This document shows, piece after piece, positions 34,538 to 42,675 of a stretch of DNA of 42,687 bases; positions within the stretch are counted from its first letter, which is position 1, and each line of letters begins with the position of its first letter. The position numbers and the translations under genes are program-made. The DNA is from Pseudomonadota bacterium (GTDB lineage Bacteria; Desulfobacterota; Binatia; UBA1149): the NCBI GenBank assembly GCA_014382245.1, contig JACNKC010000076.1, positions 1-42,687 on the forward strand, read 5' to 3'. The notes under the pieces were generated by a model. It was not told the origin of the DNA, searched no databases, and saw only the letters and a list, made by a program, of their open reading frames with translations.

Positions 34538-35854
34538 GTGACCCTGTTGGAGGACGCCGCCTTGGAACCTGTACGCGAACTTGGACTCGATGAAATCAAG
34601 CTCTCTGAACAGAGCTTCTGGGAGCTGAGCGAAGAAACACGCGAGGGCGCGTTCGCCACTCTCAGGGAGCAACGCCCGGTGGCCTGGTTCGAGGCGCCCG
34701 ACGTGGGTGACATCCCCGGCCTTGAGGCCGGCGCGGGCTACTGGGCGCTGACCCGCCACGCCGACGTGCTCGAGGCCAGCCGCAAACCCGAGCTCTTCAG
34801 CTCCGACTCGAGCTACGGTGGCACTCAGATCATCGACCTGCCCACGGAGTACAGCGAGTTCTTCAACGGCATGATCTCCATGGACGACCCGCGCCACGCT
34901 CGCCTGCGCGGGCTGATCTCGGCGGGTTTCACGCCGCGCATGCTCGGTCGCATAGAGCAGGCCGTGGAGCGCGCCGCACGCGAGGTGGTCGATTCGGTCA
35001 TCGAGAAAGGCGAGTGCGACTTCGTGCTCGACGTAGCCTCACCGTTTCCGCTCATGATCATCTGCGACATGATGGGGATCCCGCGCAGCCAGCTGGACTT
35101 CGTGTTCGACCGCTCCAACATAATCCTGGGCGCGGGCGATCCCGACTACGTGGCCGACGTGCAGGACATGGTCGTGGCCCAGCTCACGGCCGGGGCCGAG
35201 CTGGCCCAGCTCATGGAGGAGCTGCGCACGGAGCGCATCGCCAAGCCCACCGACGACATTACCTCGGTGCTGGTCAACGCCGAGGTTGATGGCGAGAGGC
35301 TCACCGCCCAGGAGTTGTCATCGTTCTTCGTGCTGCTGGCGGTGGCCGGCAACGAGACCACGCGTACTGCCATCTCGCAGGGCTTCAAGGCATTGAACGA
35401 AAATCCTGACCAGCAGCGCCTGTGGATGGACGACTTTGACGGCCTCAACTCGACCGCGGTTGAAGAGATAGTGCGCTGGGCAACGCCGGTCATTCATTTT
35501 CGGCGCACGGTCACCCGCGACACCGTCATCGGGGGGCAGGCGGTAAAAGAGGGTGACAAGGTCGTGCTGTGGTACAACTCTGCCAACCGCGACGAGGACG
35601 CGTTCGAGCGGCCCTTTGATTTTGACCTGGCCCGCAGTCCCAACGAGCACGTGGGATTCGGTGGCCCCGGGCCCCACTTCTGCCTGGGCGCCAACCTGGC
35701 CAGGCGCGAAATAACGGTATTGTTCCGCGAGCTTTTCGGCCGCGTGCCCGACATCAGGCCCACGGGCGACCCCGACCGCCTGCTGTCGTTTTTCATACAC
35801 GGTCTCAAGCGAATGCCGGCCGAGTTTACGCCGGGCGCGCTGTCGGTCGGCTGA
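34538..35854 (+). CDS. Cytochrome P450, CYP124/CYP125/CYP142-like
   Basis: 438 residues if GTG 34538 is used; TTG 34562 with GGAGG upstream is an alternative, and the frame stays open a little further upstream. Complete P450: SMDDPRHARLRGLISAGFTP, AGNETTR near residue 270, EEIVR (ExxR) near 308, VIHFRRTVTRDT near 320 and haem loop FGGPGPHFCLG (Cys near 384). The FRRTVTRDT...LARREI pattern is characteristic of the CYP124/125/142 group, which hydroxylates sterol side chains and branched lipids at the omega position. That activity is an inference from resemblance. It is divergent from the HsaA-like gene across about 48 nt. Confidence 0.87.
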   Translation: MTLLEDAALEPVRELGLDEIKLSEQSFWELSEETREGAFATLREQRPVAWFEAPDVGDIPGLEAGAGYWALTRHADVLEASRKPELFSSDSSYGGTQIIDLPTEYSEFFNGMISMDDPRHARLRGLISAGFTPRMLGRIEQAVERAAREVVDSVIEKGECDFVLDVASPFPLMIICDMMGIPRSQLDFVFDRSNIILGAGDPDYVADVQDMVVAQLTAGAELAQLMEELRTERIAKPTDDITSVLVNAEVDGERLTAQELSSFFVLLAVAGNETTRTAISQGFKALNENPDQQRLWMDDFDGLNSTAVEEIVRWATPVIHFRRTVTRDTVIGGQAVKEGDKVVLWYNSANRDEDAFERPFDFDLARSPNEHVGFGGPGPHFCLGANLARREITVLFRELFGRVPDIRPTGDPDRLLSFFIHGLKRMPAEFTPGALSVG

Positions 35855-35904
35855 GCGGGTGGCCACGGGGGGGCCCAGGTACCGTTGACCGCGGGGGGGG
35901 GGCT

Positions 35905-36876
35905 TCAGACCTGGCGCAGGAATTCGGACAGGCCGTAGCCGGTGCGACCGTTCATGGTCCACTCGGTCATGCCTTCGCCTATGTGCGTGGTCATTCCACC
36001 CCGGCGGTTGCGCAGCGGTATGAAACCTTTTACCTCTCCGTTGATGTCGAACTCGCGACCCGACGCGGTGGCGATGTGCACGCGCAGCGCGCGGTGGTAC
36101 AGGCCGTTGTCTTCGTAATCGGCATCAATTTCTACCCCGGTAACGCGATCGATCTTGCCACCCTCGACCACCACGCCGCCGAGGCGGATGTCATCGGGGC
36201 CGCGGCGGATAATGCTGACCATGGCACCCAGGTCGTCGCCGAAGTTCATGGTGAGCCACTCGTATCCTTCGATGGCCTGCCAGTAGCGAGGTCCCCAGCT
36301 GTGGTCGCGCAGGCCGTGCCCGTTGATCTCCACCGTTTCGTCGCCCAGCAGCAAGCGGCCGCTCACCCGCATGTGCTGTTCGTAGTGCGCCTTGGCAAAC
36401 TGCTGGTCATCGGGGAGCTTGTCTTCGCTCTTGTCACCCGAGCTTCCGTACATGGGTCCGACCGCAACGTGATCGAGTTCGAGTGACAGTGGCCGCGACG
36501 GGTTGTCGGTAAACGCGCGTCGGGGTTCGGCCATCTGCGTGGGGTCGGCGAGCTCTACCACCTGCCCGCTGTAAGTTGTGCGCAGGTGATGGCCCGGCTC
36601 GACCACGGTGAAGCACATGCCGCCGGCCTCGAATGAATCGTTGTTGTCGATGGCAGGCCTCGCAAAGTTGAACAGCACTCGCCCATCGGGCAGGTAGACG
36701 GTCACCGTCATCTCGGCACGGCCCTCGTTAGCGCGGTTGCCCAGGCGCACGAAACCTCCCACGCCGCGGTCGCGGTCGAAGAAGTTGAAGTACATGCTCT
36801 CGTTGAAGTTGGGCTCGGGGCCCAGTGGGTGGGTGTAGTCGTCGTCGGGGCTGATGTTGCCAAGCGTGAGTGTCAT
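35905..36876 (-). CDS. Uncharacterised CrtC/AttH-like beta-barrel protein
   Basis: 323 residues from ATG 36876 (a GTG two codons earlier is possible). LRDHSWGPRYWQAIEGYEWL near residue 192 is the D-x-SWG motif also found in 12412-13536 (KDRSWG). The surrounding strands (FNFFDRDRGVGGFVRLGNR; VSIIRRGPDDIRLGGVVVEGG) suggest a two-barrel lipocalin-like fold. No signal peptide. Function unknown. It lies between a CYP124/125-like P450 and an unknown gene, all potentially linked to lipid metabolism, but nothing fixes its role. The space between it and the P450 (35855-35904) is very G-rich. Confidence 0.55.
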   Translation of the reverse strand: MTLTLGNISPDDDYTHPLGPEPNFNESMYFNFFDRDRGVGGFVRLGNRANEGRAEMTVTVYLPDGRVLFNFARPAIDNNDSFEAGGMCFTVVEPGHHLRTTYSGQVVELADPTQMAEPRRAFTDNPSRPLSLELDHVAVGPMYGSSGDKSEDKLPDDQQFAKAHYEQHMRVSGRLLLGDETVEINGHGLRDHSWGPRYWQAIEGYEWLTMNFGDDLGAMVSIIRRGPDDIRLGGVVVEGGKIDRVTGVEIDADYEDNGLYHRALRVHIATASGREFDINGEVKGFIPLRNRRGGMTTHIGEGMTEWTMNGRTGYGLSEFLRQV

Positions 36877-36951
36877 GCACACTTGTTAGCCCGGCCGCGC
36901 AGTCCAGTCGAGGCGGCGGCGCGCGAGCCACGCACACGCCGGCGAGTAGCC

Positions 36952-37659
36952 CTAGTTTTCGTCCAGGTCTTCGAGGCTGACGAGCTCAACGCCCAGCCCC
37001 TCGTCGTCGTCCAGCTCCACGCCTGCGGGCATCTCAGCGGTTTCGGCGTCGGTGGCGGGCACCTTGAGCGCTCCTTCCATGTTGCCCAGCGAAGTGGTCG
37101 GAAAAGGGCTGCGGCCCACCTGCACCGAGCGGGTATCGCCGGTAGCAGTGCGCCGCTCGAACTCTGTACGTTTCCACTTCATGAGTTGCTCTCTGAGCGC
37201 CACGCCATCGATGTTGAGCGTGTCGCAGACCGTGCGAAACGAAAAAGGGTATTCCCAGCAGTCTTCTGTTATCCAGGTCTCGGCCTCGTCGGACATGCGG
37301 CGGTACCTCAGTCGGCTGGCGCCTGCGTGCTTGTAGAAGCAGCGAATACTATCCTTGAGCACCGCGTACATCAGCGCCCTCTCGGGTCCCATGGCGTCGT
37401 CGTTCAGCTGCGAGGCAAAATACTGTTCGGGCAGGGTGAGGTCGGGGCTCAAGTGATCGAGCAGCGACGGCATGAGTGTGAAGTTGCCGCTAAGCGCGTC
37501 GGGTTCGTGGCGGCGCGGGCTGCGACCCTTACCAGGTGCCTGCATGCCCTTTTTGCTGGAACCGTTTGCCGAGGAACTACGGCTGGAGGCGCTGCCGCCC
37601 GAAGCGGGCGAAGTGCTGGTTGAGGTGGATCGGGCGGGTTCGGTGCTGCTTCGATTCAT
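36952..37659 (-). CDS. Conserved hypothetical protein
   Basis: 235 residues if ATG 37659 is used; an internal Met at 37545 or 37473 could be the true start because the first ~50 residues are Ser/Thr/Lys-rich and no ribosome site precedes 37659. The folded part has LPEQYFASQ, ALMYAVLKDSIRCFYKH, RLRYRRMSDEAETWI and CWEYPFSFRTVCDTLNIDG, suggesting a small helical domain, possibly DNA-binding-like (the segment VCDTLNIDGVALREQL resembles a helix-turn-helix). The C-terminus is acidic (VELDDDEG...). I do not recognise it with confidence. Confidence 0.5.
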   Translation of the reverse strand: MNRSSTEPARSTSTSTSPASGGSASSRSSSANGSSKKGMQAPGKGRSPRRHEPDALSGNFTLMPSLLDHLSPDLTLPEQYFASQLNDDAMGPERALMYAVLKDSIRCFYKHAGASRLRYRRMSDEAETWITEDCWEYPFSFRTVCDTLNIDGVALREQLMKWKRTEFERRTATGDTRSVQVGRSPFPTTSLGNMEGALKVPATDAETAEMPAGVELDDDEGLGVELVSLEDLDEN

Positions 37660-38092
37660 GGGAGGGAGTTGTCCAAGAACTGTGCCGCTATCGACCTTCC
37701 CCGATCGGGGGCCAACCGGGGGCCAACCGGCCCGGCGACGGTCACCTGGCCAGGCCGTCCAGACTCCACACCCCCTGCCGGGGGCGCCCCTGCAGGCCGC
37801 GAGAAACAGGCTTTTACTGTCGGGATTCTGTCGTGCGCCCTACTTGCTGTCGTGGCCCCTTCGTGTCGGGCTGGCCATTTGGGGGGGACGGACTCACCCG
37901 TTCGGGTGGGCCGGGGGCCTTATTGCATCCCCGCGATGGCGTGGAGGATTCGTGCAGAATCGCCCGATACCCGCGCCTGGTGCGCTTCAGAAACAGTGAT
38001 AGGCCATTCGCTTGACACAATTTGAAGGGGGTGGGTATAGTTTGCAATCTTGTTCAGCCCGCTGAGGGTTGTGGGCAAGGCACCCGAATTTT
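37660..38092. other. 433-nt non-coding region upstream of a TetR gene
   Basis: It contains a CCCCGATCGGGG palindrome (about 37699-37710), then two tandem 11-nt CGGGGGCCAAC units (37706-37727), and a good promoter near the right end (38012-38041). I see no gene, RNA or repeat family in the middle. The tandem units could bind a regulator but there is no further support. Confidence 0.5.
38012..38041 (+). promoter_or_regulatory. Sigma70-like promoter
   Basis: TTGACA at 38012-38017 and TATAGT at 38036-38041, 18 nt apart. It lies 52 nt upstream of the TetR gene at 38093 and is the clearest promoter of the right half of the window. Confidence 0.65.
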
Positions 38093-38725
38093 ATGGCTGA
38101 CCAGCAAGAGGGACGAAAACTGTCGCGCAAAGAGCGCGAGCTGCAGTTCAGGCTCAACATTGTCCTGGACGCTGCCCAGGAGGTGTTTTCGGAAAAGTCC
38201 TTCGGCCAGGTGTCTGTCGAAGAGATCGCCACCCGCGCCGAGATCAGCGTGGGAACGCTGTACAATCTTTTTCATAGTAAAGAAGAGGTCTACACCGCTG
38301 TTGTCTCACGATCGCAGGGAGAGTTTCTCGACACGATTGGGCGCTTGCTGGGCGAGGCCCGCGGTCCGCGCGAGCAGGTACTGGCCGTTGTGCGCGGGCA
38401 CCTGCAGCACTTTGCCAGTGTTGAGAACGCGATGAAGATATACATATCGGCCACTAACGGTTTTCAGTGGGAGCTGCGAACCAAGCTGGCCGTCGAAGTA
38501 AGCGAACGCTTATCGGGCTTTGAGGCCGAACTGGTCAACATATGCCAGGCGGGCATGGACGAGGGCATATTCAAAAAAGACGTGTCGGCGCAAGACCTTG
38601 CGGCGGTGATCCTGGGCGTGCCCCACTCCTTTCTGATGGCTGCTGCACGCAGTAACCCGCCCGACGTGGCTGCCGGCATACCGGCGGCCGAAGCCACCGT
38701 CAACCGCCTCCTGGGCACTGATTGA
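38093..38725 (+). CDS. TetR-family transcriptional regulator
   Basis: 210 residues from ATG 38093 (a GTG 24 nt upstream is possible). RKERELQFRLNIVLDAAQEVF and VSVEEIATRAEISVGTLYNLF form the TetR DNA-binding domain. The C-terminal helical domain (residues 60-200) is of the AcrR type. It has its own promoter and no close operon partner, so the regulated genes are unclear; the divergent unknown gene at 36952-37659 is the nearest candidate. Confidence 0.9.
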   Translation: MADQQEGRKLSRKERELQFRLNIVLDAAQEVFSEKSFGQVSVEEIATRAEISVGTLYNLFHSKEEVYTAVVSRSQGEFLDTIGRLLGEARGPREQVLAVVRGHLQHFASVENAMKIYISATNGFQWELRTKLAVEVSERLSGFEAELVNICQAGMDEGIFKKDVSAQDLAAVILGVPHSFLMAAARSNPPDVAAGIPAAEATVNRLLGTD

Positions 38726-38837
38726 TCGCGGCCGCCTGATCGCCCGCCGGCAGCTTTCGATTTACTCTCCGCGCACTCTGCCTCGAACAATCAACATAAA
38801 GCATCATTGTGTTCAAGTGGCGTCAGGGCTTGGCTGC

Positions 38838-38868
38838 GCTGGACTGTTATAGTAGTAAACAGTCCAGC
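38838..38868. promoter_or_regulatory. Perfect 11-bp inverted repeat
   Basis: GCTGGACTGTT (38838-38848), a 9-nt AT-rich loop (ATAGTAGTA), then AACAGTCCAGC (38858-38868). It stands alone in the leader of the gene starting at about 38977 and is more AT-rich than its surroundings. It could be an operator (for example for the TetR just upstream) or a transcript hairpin. Confidence 0.45.
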
Positions 38869-38976
38869 AGTTGCGCTCCATTCTTGAATCCGCATTTCTT
38901 GAGCGGTGTTGCTGCCTGGTGTGGTAATTGGCCCTTCTTTCCGGTTGCGGGGAAGGGAGGCGGACGAGGATGTGGT

Positions 38977-39669
38977 GTGATTAAGAGCGAGCTCAGGGTT
39001 CCGAGCCTGACGCATGCAAAGGCGGCAGGCATATGCGACACGGCGTTAAAGGCCATGGGTCTGGGCGCCGAGAAAGCGCTGGACTACAGGGACGGTTACG
39101 ATTTTCTTGTCGGGGGGCAGGTGCGCGTGGCGGTGCGCTATGCTTTTCCCACCTCGGACCGTGAGCAGGTCTACACCAAGCGCAACGGCGAGGTGTCGCG
39201 CTATCTCTACAAGCGCTGGACCTTCAACTTCCACCGCCACGGCAAGATGGACGTGCGCTACTGCGATTTTTTTGTCTGCCTGCTTGCACCCGTGGGCGAC
39301 AACGCTGCTGCCGGCGGCGACCTCAGTGTATTCGTCATTCCCTGGGAGGCGGTGACCGGACTCACGTTCTGTTCTTCAACGCGGGTTGGAAGCACGAGGC
39401 AGTACTGCGGCAAGTACGCGCGCTTTCGTGACGGGTGGAACCTGATCTCCCAGGCGGCAGGCGTTGGCCTGGCCCAGACCGGTCGCATAAAGATAAACGA
39501 TAAGGCCCGTGCGGCGCTGAGGTTGGTCAAGGGCGGTGCCGATTCGCGCGCTACAGCAAAGGGCGACAACAAGCTGATCAACCTGCGCGGCGAGGGCGAC
39601 GTTAACGGCGACGGTAGCGACCAGCCACCGGTGGGTCCCACCGGTCGCGGATTGCGGCCGGTAGTCTGA
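38977..39669 (+). CDS. Conserved hypothetical protein, possible nuclease-like fold
   Basis: 230 residues from GTG 38977 (GAGGA about 6 nt upstream); the frame is open back to 38809 but that part is not conserved-looking and contains the inverted repeat. Body: LDYRDGYDFLVGGQVRVAVRYAF, KRWTFNFHRHGKMDVRYCDF, VFVIPWEAVTGL and QYCGKYARFRDGWNLI. The D...VRVAVR...WTF...DFFV...VIPWE layout recalls PD-(D/E)xK-type nucleases, but the expected E-x-K reads A-V-R, so it may be inactive or unrelated. The tail is Gly-rich. Low confidence in any function. Confidence 0.45.
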   Translation: MIKSELRVPSLTHAKAAGICDTALKAMGLGAEKALDYRDGYDFLVGGQVRVAVRYAFPTSDREQVYTKRNGEVSRYLYKRWTFNFHRHGKMDVRYCDFFVCLLAPVGDNAAAGGDLSVFVIPWEAVTGLTFCSSTRVGSTRQYCGKYARFRDGWNLISQAAGVGLAQTGRIKINDKARAALRLVKGGADSRATAKGDNKLINLRGEGDVNGDGSDQPPVGPTGRGLRPVV

Positions 39670-39683
39670 CCCGGGCGCGGCGC

Positions 39684-40223
39684 TCAGCGCCGTTCGAGAA
39701 CCTCGCGCGTAATAAACAGCACCGCCGTGCCAGCCACGGCCAGCAGCAGCGGCAGCAGCCCGAAGGGCTCCAGCAGCGCCGGGCTGGTGGCAAGCGCCCC
39801 GCAGACAGCCGCGCCGGTCAGTTGCAGGCATTCCACGGCCAACAGTCTGTGCCGTGGCTGAGCGGGCACGGCTGATTCTTCCACCATTCGGTAGGCCTCG
39901 GCCAGCTCCACGTGCTGGCCCTCTATTTCTCCGTTGGTCGACAACCGCCGGGCCCTGGCTATGAGTTCGGTGCTGTAGCGATTGACGTTAAGGCGCAGCA
40001 GCTCCCTGGCTTCGGGCGTGACCTGCAGTGCCTCGGGATGGCTGGAGTCGGGACTGGCCGATGGGTCAGTACCGGCAGGCGAGCTCGCCCGGCGCGGCAC
40101 ACACTGCCCGCCCAGGCGGCGGCGGGCCGCGTCGAGTTTGAGTATGCGCGCGCCGGTTGACCGTCGTTCGTGTTTTGCGGCCCGTTGCGGGGCTGCGCTT
40201 GCTCGTACCATGCGTTGTTCCAT
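39684..40223 (-). CDS. Hypothetical protein with C-terminal membrane segments
   Basis: 179 residues. Basic N-terminus (RAAKHERRSTGARILKLDAAR), a central helical part with QVTPEARELLRLNVNRYSTE, then one or two hydrophobic segments (CLQLTGAAVCGALATS, FGLLPLLLAVAGTAVLFI) and a charged end (TREVLERR), giving a cytoplasmic domain tethered by a C-terminal hairpin. No family recognised. Its ATG is immediately preceded by a hairpin (40224-40277) that covers the ribosome site. Confidence 0.55.
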   Translation of the reverse strand: MEQRMVRASAAPQRAAKHERRSTGARILKLDAARRRLGGQCVPRRASSPAGTDPSASPDSSHPEALQVTPEARELLRLNVNRYSTELIARARRLSTNGEIEGQHVELAEAYRMVEESAVPAQPRHRLLAVECLQLTGAAVCGALATSPALLEPFGLLPLLLAVAGTAVLFITREVLERR

Positions 40224-40277
40224 GTTGCTTTACTCTCCCTGTTGCGTTTCGTCCGCGGCCAGGAGAGGTAAAGCAAC
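40224..40277 (-). promoter_or_regulatory. 5' leader hairpin sequestering a ribosome-binding site
   Basis: On the - strand the leader of the gene starting at 40223 reads GTTGCTTTAC...GTAAAGCAAC-ATG. The 10-bp outer stem extends by about 5 pairs (TCTCC with GGAGA) after a one-base bulge. The GGGAGAG Shine-Dalgarno lies within the 3' arm, fully paired and directly before the ATG. Such a structure would limit translation unless opened by a ligand, heat, protein or upstream ribosome. Confidence 0.5.
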
Positions 40278-40463
40278 GCCCGTGCCATCGTCCCCGGCGC
40301 CGTAACAGCACGGTTTATGCGGTCTGCTGGCCAGCGGGCGCAGCCAGCCAGCGTGAAAAAAATGACTCCGTGACGCTGTTCTGATTGTATGGCCCCCTTG
40401 TGGCCACGCCGCCTTGCGCTATCCTGATGGCTGACTGTCCGTTTGGCGCGTATCGTTATCCGT

Positions 40464-40555
<92 letters not shown>

Positions 40556-40681
40556 GTCGGTAAACGGCAATGGGCATGCGCCGGCGAGGGTACTGGCCGG
40601 TTATAGATACTGCCCGCGATGGGCACGCGGGCGATGATGGGTAGCAGGTCGGTAGACGGCCAGGGGAGCGGAGGCGGTAAC

Positions 40682-41392
40682 GTGGCAGTTTATTGCAAGG
40701 CAGACGACGGTTGGCTCACTGGCAGGTGGCTCACTGTTGGATTTAGAATAGCCGGTTTGCTGGTGTTGGCACTGGCGGCGGCGGGTTGCTCGGCCAGGGC
40801 AGAGCCCGAGGCGGTGGCGCCCAGTCATTTCGTGCAGATAAGAGATCTGGGCATGGGCTATGCCCACAACCATGGTGCACGACCCTGCTACTCGATCGAG
40901 TTGGCCGACCCCGATTGGCGCCTGGAGGAATCTAAACCCGACTGGGCTCAGTTCTCCCGCCTGGACGGCGTGCTCAGGGTTTATTTTGTCGATAACCGAG
41001 AGGTGGGTTTTGCCGTTGGAGGCATGGAGGCAGAGGAGGCATTGCGGGCTTTCATCGGGGCCGAGGCGGCGTTCATCAAGCCGTTGTTCCAGTTCCAGTC
41101 GGTGGAGTCGCCCAAGCTGGCCGAGGACGACAACGGCATCTGGGTGCAGTGGGCCTGGGAAGGTCTCGCGGGCAATCGACGAGGAGCCGGCAGCCGGGCC
41201 CCGGATGACCAACGCCACGTTGTAGCCAGCCTGTGGATGGACCCCTGGGTGCTGAGCTTTGACTGGGCCACCACCGAGGTTGAGGCCGACTACTTCGGGC
41301 CTACGCCCGAGATGATCGACATACTCGAATCGCTGCGCTTTCACCCGGCCTGCTTCGCGGCCATGCGCACGGGCGAAACCTGGTCCCCCTGA
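40682..41392 (+). CDS. Lipoprotein of unknown function
   Basis: 236 residues from GTG 40682, selected for its GGAGG at 40670-40674 (7-nt spacing); the frame is open upstream to 40619. Signal sequence with hydrophobic core FRIAGLLVLALAAAGC and a lipobox (LAAAGC), so probably a membrane-anchored lipoprotein. The mature domain (VQIRDLGMGYAHNHGARPC, YSIELADPDWRLEES, WVQWAWEGLAG, VVASLWMDPWVLSFDW) is not recognised. TGA at 41390-41392 is followed after 7 nt by REP copy 4. Confidence 0.6.
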   Translation: MAVYCKADDGWLTGRWLTVGFRIAGLLVLALAAAGCSARAEPEAVAPSHFVQIRDLGMGYAHNHGARPCYSIELADPDWRLEESKPDWAQFSRLDGVLRVYFVDNREVGFAVGGMEAEEALRAFIGAEAAFIKPLFQFQSVESPKLAEDDNGIWVQWAWEGLAGNRRGAGSRAPDDQRHVVASLWMDPWVLSFDWATTEVEADYFGPTPEMIDILESLRFHPACFAAMRTGETWSP

Positions 41393-41399
41393 AGAATAA

Positions 41400-41464
41400 G
41401 GGGAAGACGTACCTTTTCGCCCATTGAGACGAGGTCTTAATGGGCGAAAAGGTAGTAGGTCTCC
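41400..41464 (+). repeat. REP-like palindromic element, copy 4
   Basis: Core 41411-41453 (43 nt). This copy is the best paired: 19 of 20 stem positions match and the remaining one is a G-T pair; it uses CGCCCATT/AATGGGCG where copy 3 has CGCGGTTT/AAAACCTCG. GGGGAAGACGT precedes and AGTAGGTCTCC follows. It begins 7 nt after the lipoprotein stop, + polarity, and lies 12 kb from the RAYT gene. Confidence 0.9.
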
Positions 41465-41486
41465 TTCTGGAGCAAGTCAGCGGTGA

Positions 41487-41966
41487 TCAGCGGTGGCGCA
41501 TGAGCACTTGCTCGCCGCTTTCGAAGCTGCCGCCGGCCTTTATCCACGCGCCCAGGGTGGCAGGCGCGTCGCGTGCCGGGTTGTAGACGTCTTCTTCTGA
41601 CGAGAACAGCCCGTTGCCCGCGTATACCAGGCGCGTCCAGTTGGGAAAGCTGAAGGGCTTGCCGTCTTCCCTGAAGGGTTCGGGCAGGCAGTTGCGACAC
41701 TCAAAAACTATCGCGCCGTTCTCCTCGTCCCAGGCCACCCAGTCCTGCGGAAACGTCATGCAGGGAAAAGGCGCCATCACGCCGGTGATCCATTCTTCTA
41801 TGGCGGCCCTCCCGTTGAACTCCCCGTAGGCGTGCTCGATGTAAAGCGCATCTTCGGTAAACAACGCGGCCCAGGGCCGCCAGTCGCCGCTTTCCGAGGC
41901 CTGGTCGCGGGCCCGGCGATAAATATCAAGGGCTTCTTCCAGTTCTTCGCGAGTGAATCTTGGCAT
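41487..41966 (-). CDS. NTF2-like (SnoaL-type) protein
   Basis: 159 residues. MPRFTREELEEALDIYRRA and SGDWRPWAALFTEDALYIEHAYGEFNGRAAIEEWI fit the NTF2/SnoaL fold and resemble the protein encoded inside the sterol-type operon (15269-15805). It ends in an Ala/Gly-rich tail. GGGAGAG lies upstream of ATG 41966. The SDR gene ends 52 nt upstream on the same strand, so the two probably form an operon. Ligand or reaction unknown. Confidence 0.8.
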   Translation of the reverse strand: MPRFTREELEEALDIYRRARDQASESGDWRPWAALFTEDALYIEHAYGEFNGRAAIEEWITGVMAPFPCMTFPQDWVAWDEENGAIVFECRNCLPEPFREDGKPFSFPNWTRLVYAGNGLFSSEEDVYNPARDAPATLGAWIKAGGSFESGEQVLMRHR

Positions 41967-42018
41967 CTTGTTTTCTCTCCCAGCTGGGCGGCTCGAGCAG
42001 CGCAGTCAGCCGGCGCCG

Positions 42019-42675
42019 TCAGCGCAACCAGCCCTGCCCACCGTCGAGCATTATGGTGCTGCCTGTCATGTAACCCGCGTCGGGTCCGCACATCCAGGCC
42101 ACGGCCCGGCCTATGTCGGTCTCGCAGTCGCCCACGCGTCCGAGCGGCACACTGCTGAGCATGTCCCGGTATTCGTCGTTGAAGTTTTCTTTCCACCACT
42201 CCATGCCCGGCGAGGCCGCCAGTGGCACGATGTTGAGCAGGCGTATGCCCATCGGCCCCCACTCCCAGGCCGCGGCGCGTGTGAGCATGCGCGTGGCTTC
42301 CTTGATGGCCGCGTAGGCACCCAGGCCGTCGGGGTCGGGTCGCAGCGCCGAGCCACTGCCCAGGTTTATGACCACGCCACCGCCGCGTAGCTCGTCGTGG
42401 CACGCGCGCATCAGGCGCAGGCTCGCCAGTGGTCCGCTGCGAAAGCCGCGCTCGAACTCCTCGTCGTCCACCTCGAGCAGCTTGCCCAGCGGCACCGTCT
42501 GGGCGTTGTTGACCAGTATGTCTATGGCCGAGTACTCGGCCATGGTGGTGGCCACCATCCGCTCGATGTCGTCGGTCTCGACAACGGCGGCCTCCACAGC
42601 CACCGCCCCCCCCCCCCGCCCCTGTATCTCCGCCCCCGTTACGGCCCCCTCTCCCCTGGGCCCCCCCGCCCCCAC
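42019..42675 (-). CDS. SDR oxidoreductase, N-terminus lost in degraded contig end
   Basis: Short-chain dehydrogenase. IDILVNNAQTVPLGK (NNAQ rather than NNAG), NLGSGSALR with the catalytic Ser region, GAYAAIKEATRML (YxxxK) and the typical ending YMTGSTIMLDGGQGW. The Rossmann motif is missing: the first ~30 codons fall in a C-run-rich stretch (about 42590-42687) that looks like poor sequence, though residues such as GGAVAVEAAVVETDDIERMV still align with the usual AVA-x-DVTD region. The start is therefore unknown. Followed by the NTF2-like gene. Confidence 0.72.
   Translation of the reverse strand: MGAGGPRGEGAVTGAEIQGRGGGAVAVEAAVVETDDIERMVATTMAEYSAIDILVNNAQTVPLGKLLEVDDEEFERGFRSGPLASLRLMRACHDELRGGGVVINLGSGSALRPDPDGLGAYAAIKEATRMLTRAAAWEWGPMGIRLLNIVPLAASPGMEWWKENFNDEYRDMLSSVPLGRVGDCETDIGRAVAWMCGPDAGYMTGSTIMLDGGQGWLR

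Noticed and set aside
35855-35904. G-rich tract between the P450 and the CrtC/AttH-like gene as a G-quadruplex element
   Set aside because: Short, and G/C runs elsewhere in this contig look like sequence errors, so it is not safe to interpret.
39678-39692. Palindrome CGGCGCT-C-AGCGCCG between convergent genes
   Set aside because: Loop of one base is too short for a hairpin and there is no T-run; likely chance in GC-rich sequence.
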